Part shown: in pieces, positions 1 to 8,356 of the stretch
Layout of the letters: each line of letters opens with the position of its first letter
Numbering within the stretch: position 1 is the first letter of the stretch
NCBI GenBank assembly: GCA_965218775.1
Contig: CBDCLS010000003.1
Span: forward strand, 930,001 to 994,000
Length of the DNA: 64,000 nucleotides
Reading direction: 5' to 3'
From: CAUZIZ01 sp965218775
Lineage (GTDB): Bacteria > Acidobacteriota > UBA6911 > RPQK01 > JAJDTT01
Position numbers and translations under genes: made by a program
The notes under the pieces: model-generated
Seen by the model: the letters and a program-made list of their open reading frames with translations, nothing else
Database searches by the model: none
Told to the model about the DNA's origin: nothing

Positions 1-522
1 GTCGATCCCTTTCTGCGCCAGGTGGTCGTAGTCGGCCTCGAGGCCATAGTTGACATAGACCAATTCGCCAGTAACGTCTCCATCGACCGAGTAGGCGTTA
101 TAGGGAGGAAGCTGTTCGTCCGTCTGTTGGGAGGTGGCGTCCTCCGGCAGGGCGGCCTCCATCAGCTTGGCAGTGAACACTTCCGGGCCCAGCATCTTCA
201 AGAGTCGCAGCTTCGGAGTGGGAAAAAGGATCTGGTATTCGGCAATCTCGGTCTCATATCCCCAGGATCGGAAGAGAGACAGCATAAACTCGGCGTTTTC
301 CTTGCCTTGGGGAGAACCCACATGATGGGGACGGGCGGTCAGGCGCTTCATCCATTTCCGAAGATTGGTGGCCTCTAAAAACGAATCGAATTTGGCCTCC
401 AGGCGTCTCTCCTCGCTTCGAGCCTTGTCGCCGAAGCCCAGGAATGAATCGGTCGGCGCGGCGACACCCTGGACTGAGATCAGCAGCGCTGTAAGCAAGA
501 TTTGCGAGTTCTTCAAGAGCAT
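1..522 (-). CDS. M28 family (glutamate carboxypeptidase II-like) peptidase, N-terminal part
   Basis: The first 174 codons are present; the gene runs off the left edge. It opens with a signal peptide (MLLKNSQILLTALLISVQG), then the segment RPHHVGSPQGKENAEF near residues 63-79 and SWGYETEIAEYQILFPTP near 86-103. These are the typical start of glutamate carboxypeptidase II / NAALADase-type M28 zinc aminopeptidases. The last visible residues (VNYGLEADYDHLAQKGID) are the start of a PA (protease-associated) domain. The zinc site lies outside the window, so activity cannot be judged. The product should be exported and trim C-terminal residues from small peptides. It sits 30 bases after the acyl-activating enzyme gene, on the same strand, probably in one transcript. 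The family call is strong; the substrate is unknown. Confidence 0.8.
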   Translation of the reverse strand, partial: MLLKNSQILLTALLISVQGVAAPTDSFLGFGDKARSEERRLEAKFDSFLEATNLRKWMKRLTARPHHVGSPQGKENAEFMLSLFRSWGYETEIAEYQILFPTPKLRLLKMLGPEVFTAKLMEAALPEDATSQQTDEQLPPYNAYSVDGDVTGELVYVNYGLEADYDHLAQKGID

Positions 523-551
523 GATGCGATGCGATTCTACAATCGAGATCC

Positions 552-2597
552 TTATTTCGCTATAGCAGAATACCCGGCGCGCAGCTTCCGCCGCATGATT
601 TTGTTGGATGCGGTTCGGGGCAGTGTTTTTACCAGTATCACGTCGTGAACCTTGAACAGCGGATTCAATCTTCCACGGATCGCTTCCTGGAACAGGTGCT
701 TCAGCTCGTCCCTCCGCGACGCCCGATCCGACGGGGATTGTAGGACCACGTAGATCACCAACCTGGCGCTGCCGCCTGTGGGAGAGGGAACCGCAATCGC
801 GGCCGTTTCCTCAACACACTCCTCCAGATTCAGGACGCGCTCTATCTCGGCTGAACCCACTTTGATCCCAGAGAGGTTCATGGTGTCGTCTACACGACCA
901 TGCACCCGGTAGTAGCCACCACCCAAACGCTCAACCTGGTCTCCGTGGCGGCGCAGCAGCTTTCCGCTGGGACCAGCGGGCGTACCCTCGAAATATACCG
1001 TGTGGTGGTCCTGATTCAGGAGCGTCGTGGACAAGCCAATGGAAGGTGGGATCAAGAAGACTTCGCCATTCTCAGTCTCCCGACCGTCTTGATCCATAAT
1101 TGCCAGGTCCAGACCCATAGCAGGAGTCGAGAACGCCGCCGCCGCCGAAGGCTGGACGACGGTTCCGGTAAGATATGCTCCTCCGACCTCGGTACCGCCA
1201 CAATACTCGATGACCGGGCGGTAGCCAGCGAGGGACATGAGGAAATGCATGTCGCCCGGGTGGGAGCATTCGCCGGTTGAGCTGAAGGCGCGAATTGCCG
1301 ACCAGTCCAAACCCCTCATGCAGTCCTCACTGCGCCACGCCCTGACCAGGCTGGGTACGACCCCCAACATGTTGACTCCGGCTTGCTCTACGAACTCCCC
1401 GAATCCTCTTTCGGTTGGATTGCCGTAGTAGAGTGCCATCGTGGCTCGGTTCACCAGCGCGGCGTAGATGAGCCAGGGACCCATCATCCACCCCAGGTTG
1501 GTAGGCCATGCGAGAATGTCGCCCTTACAGATGTTCTGGTGCAGGGACGCATCCGCAGCACACTTGATCGGCGTGAGGTGGGTGAAGGGAATTGCCTTGG
1601 GTTGGCCCGTCGTTCCGGATGAGAACAAGACGTTGGTGGGATCGTCCGGGCTACAGGGTGCCGAGTCAAGGTTTTCCTCTTCCGCCAGAAAATCCTCCCA
1701 GGACAGATCTCCAGGCCGTAACGAATCCCGAATCCTGCCCTCTACAGGGACGACTACAGCCAGGGGAGCATCGGCCTCGGTGACTCTGGAGTACAAGGGA
1801 ATCTGCCGGTCTCCCCTCTGGATGTGGTCCTGCGTGAAGATGGCTTTGGCTTCCCCTATCCGGAGTCGTGTCGCAATTTCAGGTGGCGCGAAACTATCGG
1901 CGATCGAGAGGACGAAGTAGCCAGCCTTTACGATCCCCAGGTAGGCGGCGACGGCTTCCGCAGTCATGGGCATGTTGATGGCCACCGCGTCTCCGGGCGT
2001 CAGACCAAGCTGCTTTAGACCCGCTGCCACTCGGGTACTGAGAGACTGCAGCTCGCCGTACGAGAGGGAACCCATGGGCCCGCCTTCTGCCTGATAAACG
2101 ATGGCGCTGGCTCCGGCATCGGCGCCGAAACAGCTGTCCACGATGTTCATCTTGGCCCCGGCAAGCCAACAGGGAGATTCTGGGTCGCTGCCCCGGCCCA
2201 GCACGCTGTGGCATCGCTCCTTGAAGCGAATACCGAGCCTCTCGATCATCAGGCTCCAGTACTCTGCTGGGTTTTCGACGGACCACCGGTGCAGTTGGGC
2301 ATAGGAATCCAGTCCCAGGTCACTCATTAGCTGGCCTAGATTGGTGGTCTCACAGAATCCGGCAGGTGGGATCCAAGCGGGGGCAGGCCCCTGCTGTGAA
2401 TCGTAGTCCGCGAAGACAACTTCGTGGAGGTACTCATGAAGCGGGAAAGGCTGATCGGGTTTCAGCAACCGGGTCGAAATCTCTTGCCAGGAATCCAGCG
2501 GAGTCAAGTCCGAAAGCGAGCGGTTCACTGCCGACGCCATCTCCCCCGCCTCGGTCTTACTCAACCCGGCACGGACCAACTGCTCGGCTTCTACCAT
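552..2597 (-). CDS. Acyl-CoA synthetase / acyl-activating enzyme (AMP-forming, AAE17/18-like)
   Basis: Adenylate-forming ligase of about 681 residues that would activate a carboxylic acid with ATP and CoA. The P-loop SSGTTGQPKAIPFTH lies mid-protein, the A8 hinge YYRVHGRVDDTMNLSGIKVG near residue 585, and the C-terminal catalytic lysine sits in TASNKIMRRKL near residue 666. The long N-terminal region (a WSVENPAEYWSLMIERLGI stretch) resembles the acetyl-/acetoacetyl-CoA synthetase branch, and the overall sequence recalls the plant AAE17/AAE18 type rather than classical Acs. No signal peptide: cytosolic. An upstream GTG at 2603 is possible, but the ATG at 2597 has GAGG 5 bases before it. The gene follows a PQQ-like propeller gene by 72 bases. 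Substrate unknown. Confidence 0.87.
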   Translation of the reverse strand: MVEAEQLVRAGLSKTEAGEMASAVNRSLSDLTPLDSWQEISTRLLKPDQPFPLHEYLHEVVFADYDSQQGPAPAWIPPAGFCETTNLGQLMSDLGLDSYAQLHRWSVENPAEYWSLMIERLGIRFKERCHSVLGRGSDPESPCWLAGAKMNIVDSCFGADAGASAIVYQAEGGPMGSLSYGELQSLSTRVAAGLKQLGLTPGDAVAINMPMTAEAVAAYLGIVKAGYFVLSIADSFAPPEIATRLRIGEAKAIFTQDHIQRGDRQIPLYSRVTEADAPLAVVVPVEGRIRDSLRPGDLSWEDFLAEEENLDSAPCSPDDPTNVLFSSGTTGQPKAIPFTHLTPIKCAADASLHQNICKGDILAWPTNLGWMMGPWLIYAALVNRATMALYYGNPTERGFGEFVEQAGVNMLGVVPSLVRAWRSEDCMRGLDWSAIRAFSSTGECSHPGDMHFLMSLAGYRPVIEYCGGTEVGGAYLTGTVVQPSAAAAFSTPAMGLDLAIMDQDGRETENGEVFLIPPSIGLSTTLLNQDHHTVYFEGTPAGPSGKLLRRHGDQVERLGGGYYRVHGRVDDTMNLSGIKVGSAEIERVLNLEECVEETAAIAVPSPTGGSARLVIYVVLQSPSDRASRRDELKHLFQEAIRGRLNPLFKVHDVILVKTLPRTASNKIMRRKLRAGYSAIAK

Positions 2598-2669
2598 TCT
2601 CACCTCAAGATTCTCGTTCTGGAGCGCGTGCCGGATGGCTCACCGGGCCCTGCTTCCCAGGTTCCCACG

Positions 2670-3980
2670 CTATTTCGGCTCCCGTAGGTCCAAGCACAGG
2701 AGTTTCGTTTCATTGCGAAGGTAGAGCAGGCCGTGGGAAAGAACCGGAGGGGCCCAACAAGGGTAGGTAAGAAGCCGGACCCGTCCTTTTTCTATGTAGC
2801 GTTCCCGGTTGGCCTCGATCAGAATGAGGTCCCCCCGCTCTCCCATCGCGATGAAATATCCGTCGGCGAGTATGAAACCAGCCCGACCCAGTGACGGTTG
2901 TGCGTTCCAACGAACCGTACCAGTCTTGAAGTCGATGCAGCGGATATCGGCCCCCGATTCATGGCGGCCGGACACGCCGTAAAGGTTCCCTTGGTAATAG
3001 ATGCTGGTGGCCCAGTGGTTCTGCATGGCACTGCGGCTCTTCCAGACCTCTCGAGGCTGTCCAGAATCCAGTTTGAGCAGAACCGAGCCGGTGTTGTAGG
3101 TGGCAGACAAGAAGACATGATCATCCACCAGGATCGGCGTCGCTGCGTTGACCGACTCGTAGCTTCTCGAGCGGAAGGGGTAGCGATACAACTCGCGACC
3201 CGAATCCCTTTCCACTGCCAGGAGACCCTCTCGGGTGAAGAATAGGGCTAAACGTTGGTTGTTGACGGTGCGGACCAGGGGTGTTGAATAGCTGGCACTC
3301 TGATCGGAGGTCTTCCAGATCGTCTTTCCCGAGTTTCTTTCGACCGCCACGACGCCGGCACCAGGACCCCCGACGTTCAACAGGATCAAGTCATCGTCCA
3401 CAACCGGAGCCGCACCCACACCGAAGAAGTTCTGCTCAACCTTGAAGTCTCGGTTGATCCAGCGCTGCCAGATCATCTTGCCATCCTTGAAGTCGAGGCA
3501 GCTCAGTTTGCCTTCGGCGCCGAAAGCGTAAACCCTGTCCCCCACGATTGTCGGCGAAGACCTTGGGCCGTTGTTGTATCCGTAACGGTCTCTGTAGGAG
3601 GTTGGATAGGTCTGTCGCCAGATTCTCGCTCCGGTGGTCGAGTCGAGGCACTCGAGCACCTCTTCCATTCCCTCCCGGTGAAAGATGATCAAGCGTCCAC
3701 GGGAGGTAACGGGAGGGCTGAACGAAGCACCCAGGGAGTGGGACCAGAGCAGAGGGGGGCCGGCCTCTGGTAGGGTTTTCAAGAGGCCGCTTTCGGCCGA
3801 AGTTCCGTCGCCGCGAGGACCGAGAAATCTGGGCCAATCCTCTCCCTTCCTTTCCAGTGCGGTGTTCGCCTTGGGGACGTGGTTCGACTGCGGCAGGACC
3901 GTAGTGTTGCCGACAACCAGTCCAAAGACACAAACCGCAAACCAGAATGGGCTTCGAGATGTATGTCTTAGAGCTGTCAT
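2670..3980 (-). CDS. Secreted PQQ-binding-like beta-propeller protein
   Basis: 436 residues beginning with a hydrophobic export signal (PFWFAVCVFGLVVG, residues 11-24), then the hallmark WPRFLGPRGDGTSAESGL near residue 48, which opens many exported PQQ-like propellers of Acidobacteriota and Planctomycetes. Repeated blades of the type V-G-D-R-V-Y-A-F-G-A-E-G-K-L-S-C-L-D and G-x-x-x-W follow. The fold is like BamB or quinoprotein dehydrogenases, but no dehydrogenase catalytic residues were recognised, so binding or scaffolding is as likely as catalysis. No clear Shine-Dalgarno precedes the ATG. A relative with the same WPQWRGP opening lies at 49201-50541. Repeat C lies directly upstream, at 4003-4080. 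Confidence 0.83.
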   Translation of the reverse strand: MTALRHTSRSPFWFAVCVFGLVVGNTTVLPQSNHVPKANTALERKGEDWPRFLGPRGDGTSAESGLLKTLPEAGPPLLWSHSLGASFSPPVTSRGRLIIFHREGMEEVLECLDSTTGARIWRQTYPTSYRDRYGYNNGPRSSPTIVGDRVYAFGAEGKLSCLDFKDGKMIWQRWINRDFKVEQNFFGVGAAPVVDDDLILLNVGGPGAGVVAVERNSGKTIWKTSDQSASYSTPLVRTVNNQRLALFFTREGLLAVERDSGRELYRYPFRSRSYESVNAATPILVDDHVFLSATYNTGSVLLKLDSGQPREVWKSRSAMQNHWATSIYYQGNLYGVSGRHESGADIRCIDFKTGTVRWNAQPSLGRAGFILADGYFIAMGERGDLILIEANRERYIEKGRVRLLTYPCWAPPVLSHGLLYLRNETKLLCLDLREPK

Positions 3981-4002
3981 CGGTCAGAGTTGCCTGGGTG
4001 TG

Positions 4003-4080
4003 GCGGTGGTCTCCACGCCGTGCCTCGAGCCAGAAGCTCGAGAAGAATACTTCGGCCTGGAGCCCAAAGCTACTTCCGCC
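4003..4080. repeat. Intergenic repeat family C, copy 1
   Basis: About 78 bases containing GAAGAATACTTCGGCCTGGA and AGCCCAAAGCTAC, close in sequence to 49071-49150 (estimated by eye at about 80 percent). It includes short self-complementary parts such as CTCGAGCCAGAAGCTCGAG. It lies just upstream of a minus-strand gene in both places. Confidence 0.7.
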
Positions 4081-4194
4081 CATCCCAGTGTAACCCGCGG
4101 TTTCTTCTCACACCACACAGGTCAACCATTGTTATTTCCGACTCAATCTGGTATCCAGATGTAAACCGAACTGTTCAAAAAGGAAGAGAGGTGC

Positions 4195-5301
4195 GTGGTG
4201 GAGAAAACGTATCGCGTAGCCGTCATCGGGCGCACGAAGCGAGGGAACTACGGACACGGTCTGGATAAAGTCTGGCTCGATGTCGATCAGGCCGAGCTGG
4301 TTGCCGTCGCCGACGAAGATCCTACCGGCCTCAAAGAGGCCTCCCAGAGGCTGGGAGTCAAGGCTGCCTACTCCGACTATCGCCAGATGTTGGAAAAAGA
4401 GCGGCCCCAGATTGTCAGCGTCGCGCCTCGCTGGTTGGATTGCCACCACGACATGGTGTTGGCCTGTGCTGAGTACGGCGCCAGTATTTTCCTCGAAAAG
4501 CCGATGGCCCGCACTCTCGCTGAAGCGGACGCCATGATAGACGCCTGTGCCCGCTCCCATGTGAAACTGGCGATTGCCCACCAGACCCGATACAGCCCCA
4601 AGATCCAGGTAGCAAAAGACCTGATCTCGGCGGGCCGCCTGGGGAAGGTCGTCGAGCTCCGCGGTCGGGGCAAGGAAGATCGGCGAGGAGGCGGTGAGGA
4701 TCTCTGGGTTCTCGGCACCCACATCTTCGATCTCATCCGGATCTTCGGTGGGGAAGCTAGCTGGTGCCAGGCGCTGGTCACCGATGGTGGACGCCCGGTG
4801 AAGCGTTCCGACGTCAGCGAGGGCAAGGAAGGGATCGGTGCTCTGGCGGCCGATAGGGTGGAGGCGATGTATGGCCTGGAAGGCGGCCTCACCGCCTATT
4901 TTGCCAGCCACCGAGAGTGCGCTGGTCGACCCACGCGTTTTGGGCTCGATATCATGGGTTCTGAGGGGATTCTCCAGATCCATACCGGGTATCTTGCCGA
5001 TCTGAAGCTCCTGAGGGACTCGTCCTGGTCACCGGGGCAGACCGGGTCCAAGTGGGTCGATGTCAGCAGTGCGGGTGAGGGTAAGCCCGAGCCTATGAAG
5101 GATTTGAAGAGTCATGGTGGCAATATCCTCATAGCCAAGGACTTGATTCGAGCCATAGAGGAAGACCGAGAGCCACTGGGTGGGATCTGGCATGCCCGGG
5201 CGGCAACCGAGATGATCGTCGCCGTCTTCGAATCCCATCGCCAGGGTGGACCCGTCAAATTCCCGCTGGAGAACCGGCAGAACCCCTTGACGATGCTATG
5301 A
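4195..5301 (+). CDS. Gfo/Idh/MocA family NAD(P)-dependent oxidoreductase
   Basis: 368-residue cytosolic dehydrogenase of the glucose-fructose oxidoreductase / inositol dehydrogenase class, which oxidises or isomerises sugars and cyclitols. The N-terminal Rossmann strand YRVAVIGRTKRGNYGHG binds the nucleotide. The diagnostic EKP motif is present in IFLEKPMARTLAEAD (about residues 97-111), with AIAHQTRYSPKIQ after it. There is no export signal. The start is the GTG at 4195, with AGGAAGAGAGG just upstream; the ATG-rich region upstream has stops. Its stop codon overlaps the pyrF start (ATGA), so the two are co-translated. The exact sugar cannot be predicted from the sequence. Confidence 0.9.
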   Translation: MVEKTYRVAVIGRTKRGNYGHGLDKVWLDVDQAELVAVADEDPTGLKEASQRLGVKAAYSDYRQMLEKERPQIVSVAPRWLDCHHDMVLACAEYGASIFLEKPMARTLAEADAMIDACARSHVKLAIAHQTRYSPKIQVAKDLISAGRLGKVVELRGRGKEDRRGGGEDLWVLGTHIFDLIRIFGGEASWCQALVTDGGRPVKRSDVSEGKEGIGALAADRVEAMYGLEGGLTAYFASHRECAGRPTRFGLDIMGSEGILQIHTGYLADLKLLRDSSWSPGQTGSKWVDVSSAGEGKPEPMKDLKSHGGNILIAKDLIRAIEEDREPLGGIWHARAATEMIVAVFESHRQGGPVKFPLENRQNPLTML

Positions 5302-6050
5302 ACCAGTCTCGTTCCAATCTCGCAGCCCAGGATCGGCTGATCTTCGCGTTGGACGTGGGTTCTAGCGCTGAGGCGGAAGCGCTGGTGATTGATCTGCGAC
5401 CCGCGGTCAGCTTCTTCAAAGTGGGACTGCAGCTATTCATCGCTGCGGGTCCCGAGATCGTGAGATGGCTGACTTCCCAGGGACTGAACGTGTTTCTCGA
5501 TCTGAAGATTCACGACGTTTCTGAAACCGTCCGCAGGTCGGTGACCGAGGCAGCGCGTCTCGGCGCTAGATTTGTGACCATCCACGGCGCGGGAGCCACA
5601 GCCGCCGCGGCCCGCGAAGGTAGAGGCGATTCTCAATTGAGAATCTTGTCGGTGACGCTGCTGACAAGCCACGACGAAAGGGATCTTCCCGACTCGGTTC
5701 AGGTGGGCCCGGGAAAGAAGTTTGAGACGCTCGACGACTACGTGTTATGGCGAGCGGATCAGGCCCTCCGCGATGGCGCCGACGGACTCATTGCGTCGGG
5801 TCAGAACGCAGGGAAACTGCGGCAGGAGCTGGGAGCCGATCCGATTCTGGTTTGCCCCGGAATTCGGGCGCAGGAAGATCGGGTCGACGAGCAGAAACGT
5901 GCAGTTACCGCCTACACAGCTATAAGTAATGGTGCGGACTACATCGTAGTGGGTAGGCCTATTCGAGATGCAGAGAATCGAGTTGAGAAAGCACGCCAGA
6001 TCATCAACGAGATCGACTCTGCGCTTCGGGTTCAGGTGAACGCTGGCTAG
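5298..6050 (+). CDS. pyrF: Orotidine 5'-phosphate decarboxylase
   Basis: 250 residues, the usual length for the enzyme that converts OMP to UMP in pyrimidine synthesis. Visible active-site elements are FALDVG near residue 17, FKVGLQLF (substrate-binding Lys), the catalytic DLKIHDVSETV motif (D-x-K-x-x-D) near residue 68, CPGIRAQED, and the phosphate-binding end ADYIVVGRPIRDA near residue 215. The ATG overlaps the TGA of the upstream Gfo/Idh gene, so translation is coupled to a sugar dehydrogenase, an odd partner for pyrF. No other pyrimidine gene is nearby. The next gene is convergent. Confidence 0.95.
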   Translation: MNQSRSNLAAQDRLIFALDVGSSAEAEALVIDLRPAVSFFKVGLQLFIAAGPEIVRWLTSQGLNVFLDLKIHDVSETVRRSVTEAARLGARFVTIHGAGATAAAAREGRGDSQLRILSVTLLTSHDERDLPDSVQVGPGKKFETLDDYVLWRADQALRDGADGLIASGQNAGKLRQELGADPILVCPGIRAQEDRVDEQKRAVTAYTAISNGADYIVVGRPIRDAENRVEKARQIINEIDSALRVQVNAG

Positions 6051-6439
6051 CGAAAGACACTCCGGAAAAGCCCCCTGATCCTGCCGACAGTGGGCGATCC
6101 CCGACCCCCAGCTCTCAAGTGTGACGGCCTTGGGTTTACCCAGCAGGAAATTGAATTACCGTTGTGGGAGGGTAGGAAGAGGTTGCTTATGCCAGCATCC
6201 GCACACCGCTCTCTGGAGAAGCTGTTCTATCGGAGACAGGTAACTGGGTGCACCCAGCGGACCTTTCTTCGGCTCGGTTCAGGTCAAGGAGACGCAGTCT
6301 CCAGCGGGCAATGCTGAGAGTTGACCGCGAGGTCTCACTCGCACAATGAAGCTGTCTGAGCCGAAAAAACTAGAACCCCTTCCTCGGGGAACATATCGTC
6401 GTCGTCTCGAGGAAACTTTGTGATCCTTGGCACGTCGCT
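6051..6439. other. Non-coding convergent spacer
   Basis: 389 bases between pyrF (plus) and a minus-strand gene. No open frame has a family resemblance or a ribosome binding site. A perfect 14-base palindrome CTGGGTGCACCCAG lies near 6245-6258. No T-tracted terminator was found. Confidence 0.5.
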
Positions 6440-8335
6440 CTACCAGGGGAAGGCTAAGGTAGGAGGATTGGCATAGCGGCGCATATGGATTGTCAGTTCG
6501 GCTCCTGCACCTGGAGCCAGACGAATCTGGAAGAAGCGACGATCAATTGGGAACTGCTTCCGATCCATCTCGACGCGTAGAGCCTGATGCTCTCCGTAGG
6601 AGCCGGTTTGCAGGATCAGGTCGCGCGCCTGTACCTGATCTACGTTGACCAGGATCAGGCGGACCATATCTTGGGTCATCTCCGTCACCAGGGAGGCGAC
6701 GCGGGGGGGGATGCCCGCCCGATTTCGCTCCGGATCGAAGTAGCGCACCCGCGTGTGGGGAACGAAGATCTTGCCATGAAGATACCCACCCAGCATCAGT
6801 CTTACCAGCTCATGGGTGGCTGCCGGATCGAGTCCTAGAGGCCAGTCCGCGAGCCGCGTGTCGGGAGTAGTTGGGTCGTTACGCATACCCTCAACCTGCT
6901 TCCGGATGAAGGAGAGTTCCCGACGAAGAGCCTGCTCTGGATAGTCGGGGGCCTTACCTTCGAGGAACGAGATCCAGCCTGTCTTCGGTATTCGCTCTAG
7001 ATCCTTGCGATTCATCGACCACATGTAGATATCAATCAACTCCGAAACGAAGAGGCTGTTGGTCCAGTTGTACCAGTCGGGCTCACCCGTATTGGGTTCT
7101 TCCCAGAAGAGTTTGCCGTTGACCGTTTTGAAGTGGGGCGGACCTGTTTTCGGCCCCTTCACGCCATAGCTGTGTGGCACCATAAGTTGACCGTCCACCA
7201 TCTTCTGCTGGGCATAGATGTTGTCCAGCTGGCGCCGCAAGACGTCAACGTAGGCCTGATCTCCAGTCAGCATCAAGGCGTTTCCGAATCCGGGCCACAT
7301 CCCTTTGTTGAACAGGTTGCGGTGAGCCACGACCTTGTGTTCGGGCGACCAGGGAGAGAAATCCCAGCCATAGGTTCCGCCGAACCAATTCCCCTCGGTT
7401 TCGCCCCCGATGCTCCCATCCAGGCCGACGTTGCTGGGAATATTGCCCCCATTCTTTTCGGTCCGCTCTTTCCAGGCATCGACGTACTCGATTGACCAGC
7501 GGCGGTACTTCTCGTCCTGGTCGAGCGCGAAGGCATTCAACGTCAGCTGGGTCGCGATCAGGTTCAGCGGATGGTCGCCGGCGCTATGAAGGTACTCGGC
7601 ACAGTGAGCCAGCATTTCTGGATAGGTCTCCTCGGCATCCAACATCTCGTTCACACCGCCTGCACTGTGCAAGATGTGGAACCTCCCCTTGAAGGGGTCG
7701 CCCACCCAGTCGTATTGCGTAGCGCGTCTGATCATGGGGCCCTTGCTCCCGTTCCAGATACTGCGGATGATCTTGTGCTTGGGATCGTAGTTGGGAGCAT
7801 CCGGGTCTTCATTCATGTAGAACCCGGCGAAGCGTTTCATCCGTTTCCGAAAGGCGATGTCGTGGGAATCCGAAAACCCCTGATTCATGAAGCCCTGCAT
7901 CCCCTCGCCGTTGTGGTGCCAATCGGACATGGGCATGAATTCCTTGTAATAGGCCCCGTCCTTGGCGATTTCCGTCTTGACCGTCCTTAGCTCTTTGTAT
8001 TGTCGGAGATGCCCCTCCAAAGCTTGTTTGTACAGCTTCAATACCGAGTCCGATCCACCTAGCATGTGCAGCAGCGTCCACTTGGCGTAGATTTCGATGG
8101 CGTCGTCGGCTCCGTCCAGGGTTCCCCAGCGAGGGGTGTGCAGCAGATAACCACGTTCGTCGTTATAGATAGCGTAGAGTTCCTCGGCGGCCGTGGAACT
8201 GGCTCGCAGCACTTCCAGCTCCAGGAGCGCCCAGGCCGGAGGAGACATAGGGGTGGTAATCTCGATACGGTTGGCAGCCTGGACAAACACAAAGGTGGCG
8301 ATCAAGGTCGCGCAAAAGAAGAGAGCACGGTGCAT
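6440..8335 (-). CDS. Exported protein of unknown function (possible alpha/alpha-barrel enzyme)
   Basis: 631 residues with a clear signal peptide (MHRALFFCATLIATFVFVQA) and a strong GGAGGTC ribosome binding site in front of the ATG. The mature part is rich in aromatic residues and helices, with HHNGEGMQGFMNQGFSD near residue 141 and GGTYGWDFSPWSPEHKVVAH near residue 323; the latter looks like an active-site or sugar-binding loop. The pattern resembles six-hairpin glycosidases or lyases in spirit, but no named family was recognised. The C-terminal 130 residues look beta-rich. It follows the 8357-9853 gene by 21 bases on the same strand, so the two probably form an operon acting in the envelope. 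Confidence 0.65.
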   Translation of the reverse strand: MHRALFFCATLIATFVFVQAANRIEITTPMSPPAWALLELEVLRASSTAAEELYAIYNDERGYLLHTPRWGTLDGADDAIEIYAKWTLLHMLGGSDSVLKLYKQALEGHLRQYKELRTVKTEIAKDGAYYKEFMPMSDWHHNGEGMQGFMNQGFSDSHDIAFRKRMKRFAGFYMNEDPDAPNYDPKHKIIRSIWNGSKGPMIRRATQYDWVGDPFKGRFHILHSAGGVNEMLDAEETYPEMLAHCAEYLHSAGDHPLNLIATQLTLNAFALDQDEKYRRWSIEYVDAWKERTEKNGGNIPSNVGLDGSIGGETEGNWFGGTYGWDFSPWSPEHKVVAHRNLFNKGMWPGFGNALMLTGDQAYVDVLRRQLDNIYAQQKMVDGQLMVPHSYGVKGPKTGPPHFKTVNGKLFWEEPNTGEPDWYNWTNSLFVSELIDIYMWSMNRKDLERIPKTGWISFLEGKAPDYPEQALRRELSFIRKQVEGMRNDPTTPDTRLADWPLGLDPAATHELVRLMLGGYLHGKIFVPHTRVRYFDPERNRAGIPPRVASLVTEMTQDMVRLILVNVDQVQARDLILQTGSYGEHQALRVEMDRKQFPIDRRFFQIRLAPGAGAELTIHMRRYANPPTLAFPW

Positions 8336-8356
8336 AGGGATGACCTCCTACGTAAA

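Noticed and set aside
4132..4983. 283-codon minus-strand frame over the Gfo/Idh gene
   Set aside because: Shadow of the oxidoreductase, which has the Rossmann and EKP motifs.
6245..6258. Perfect palindrome CTGGGTGCACCCAG in the spacer after pyrF
   Set aside because: Short, single, with no promoter or T-tract nearby; could be chance.
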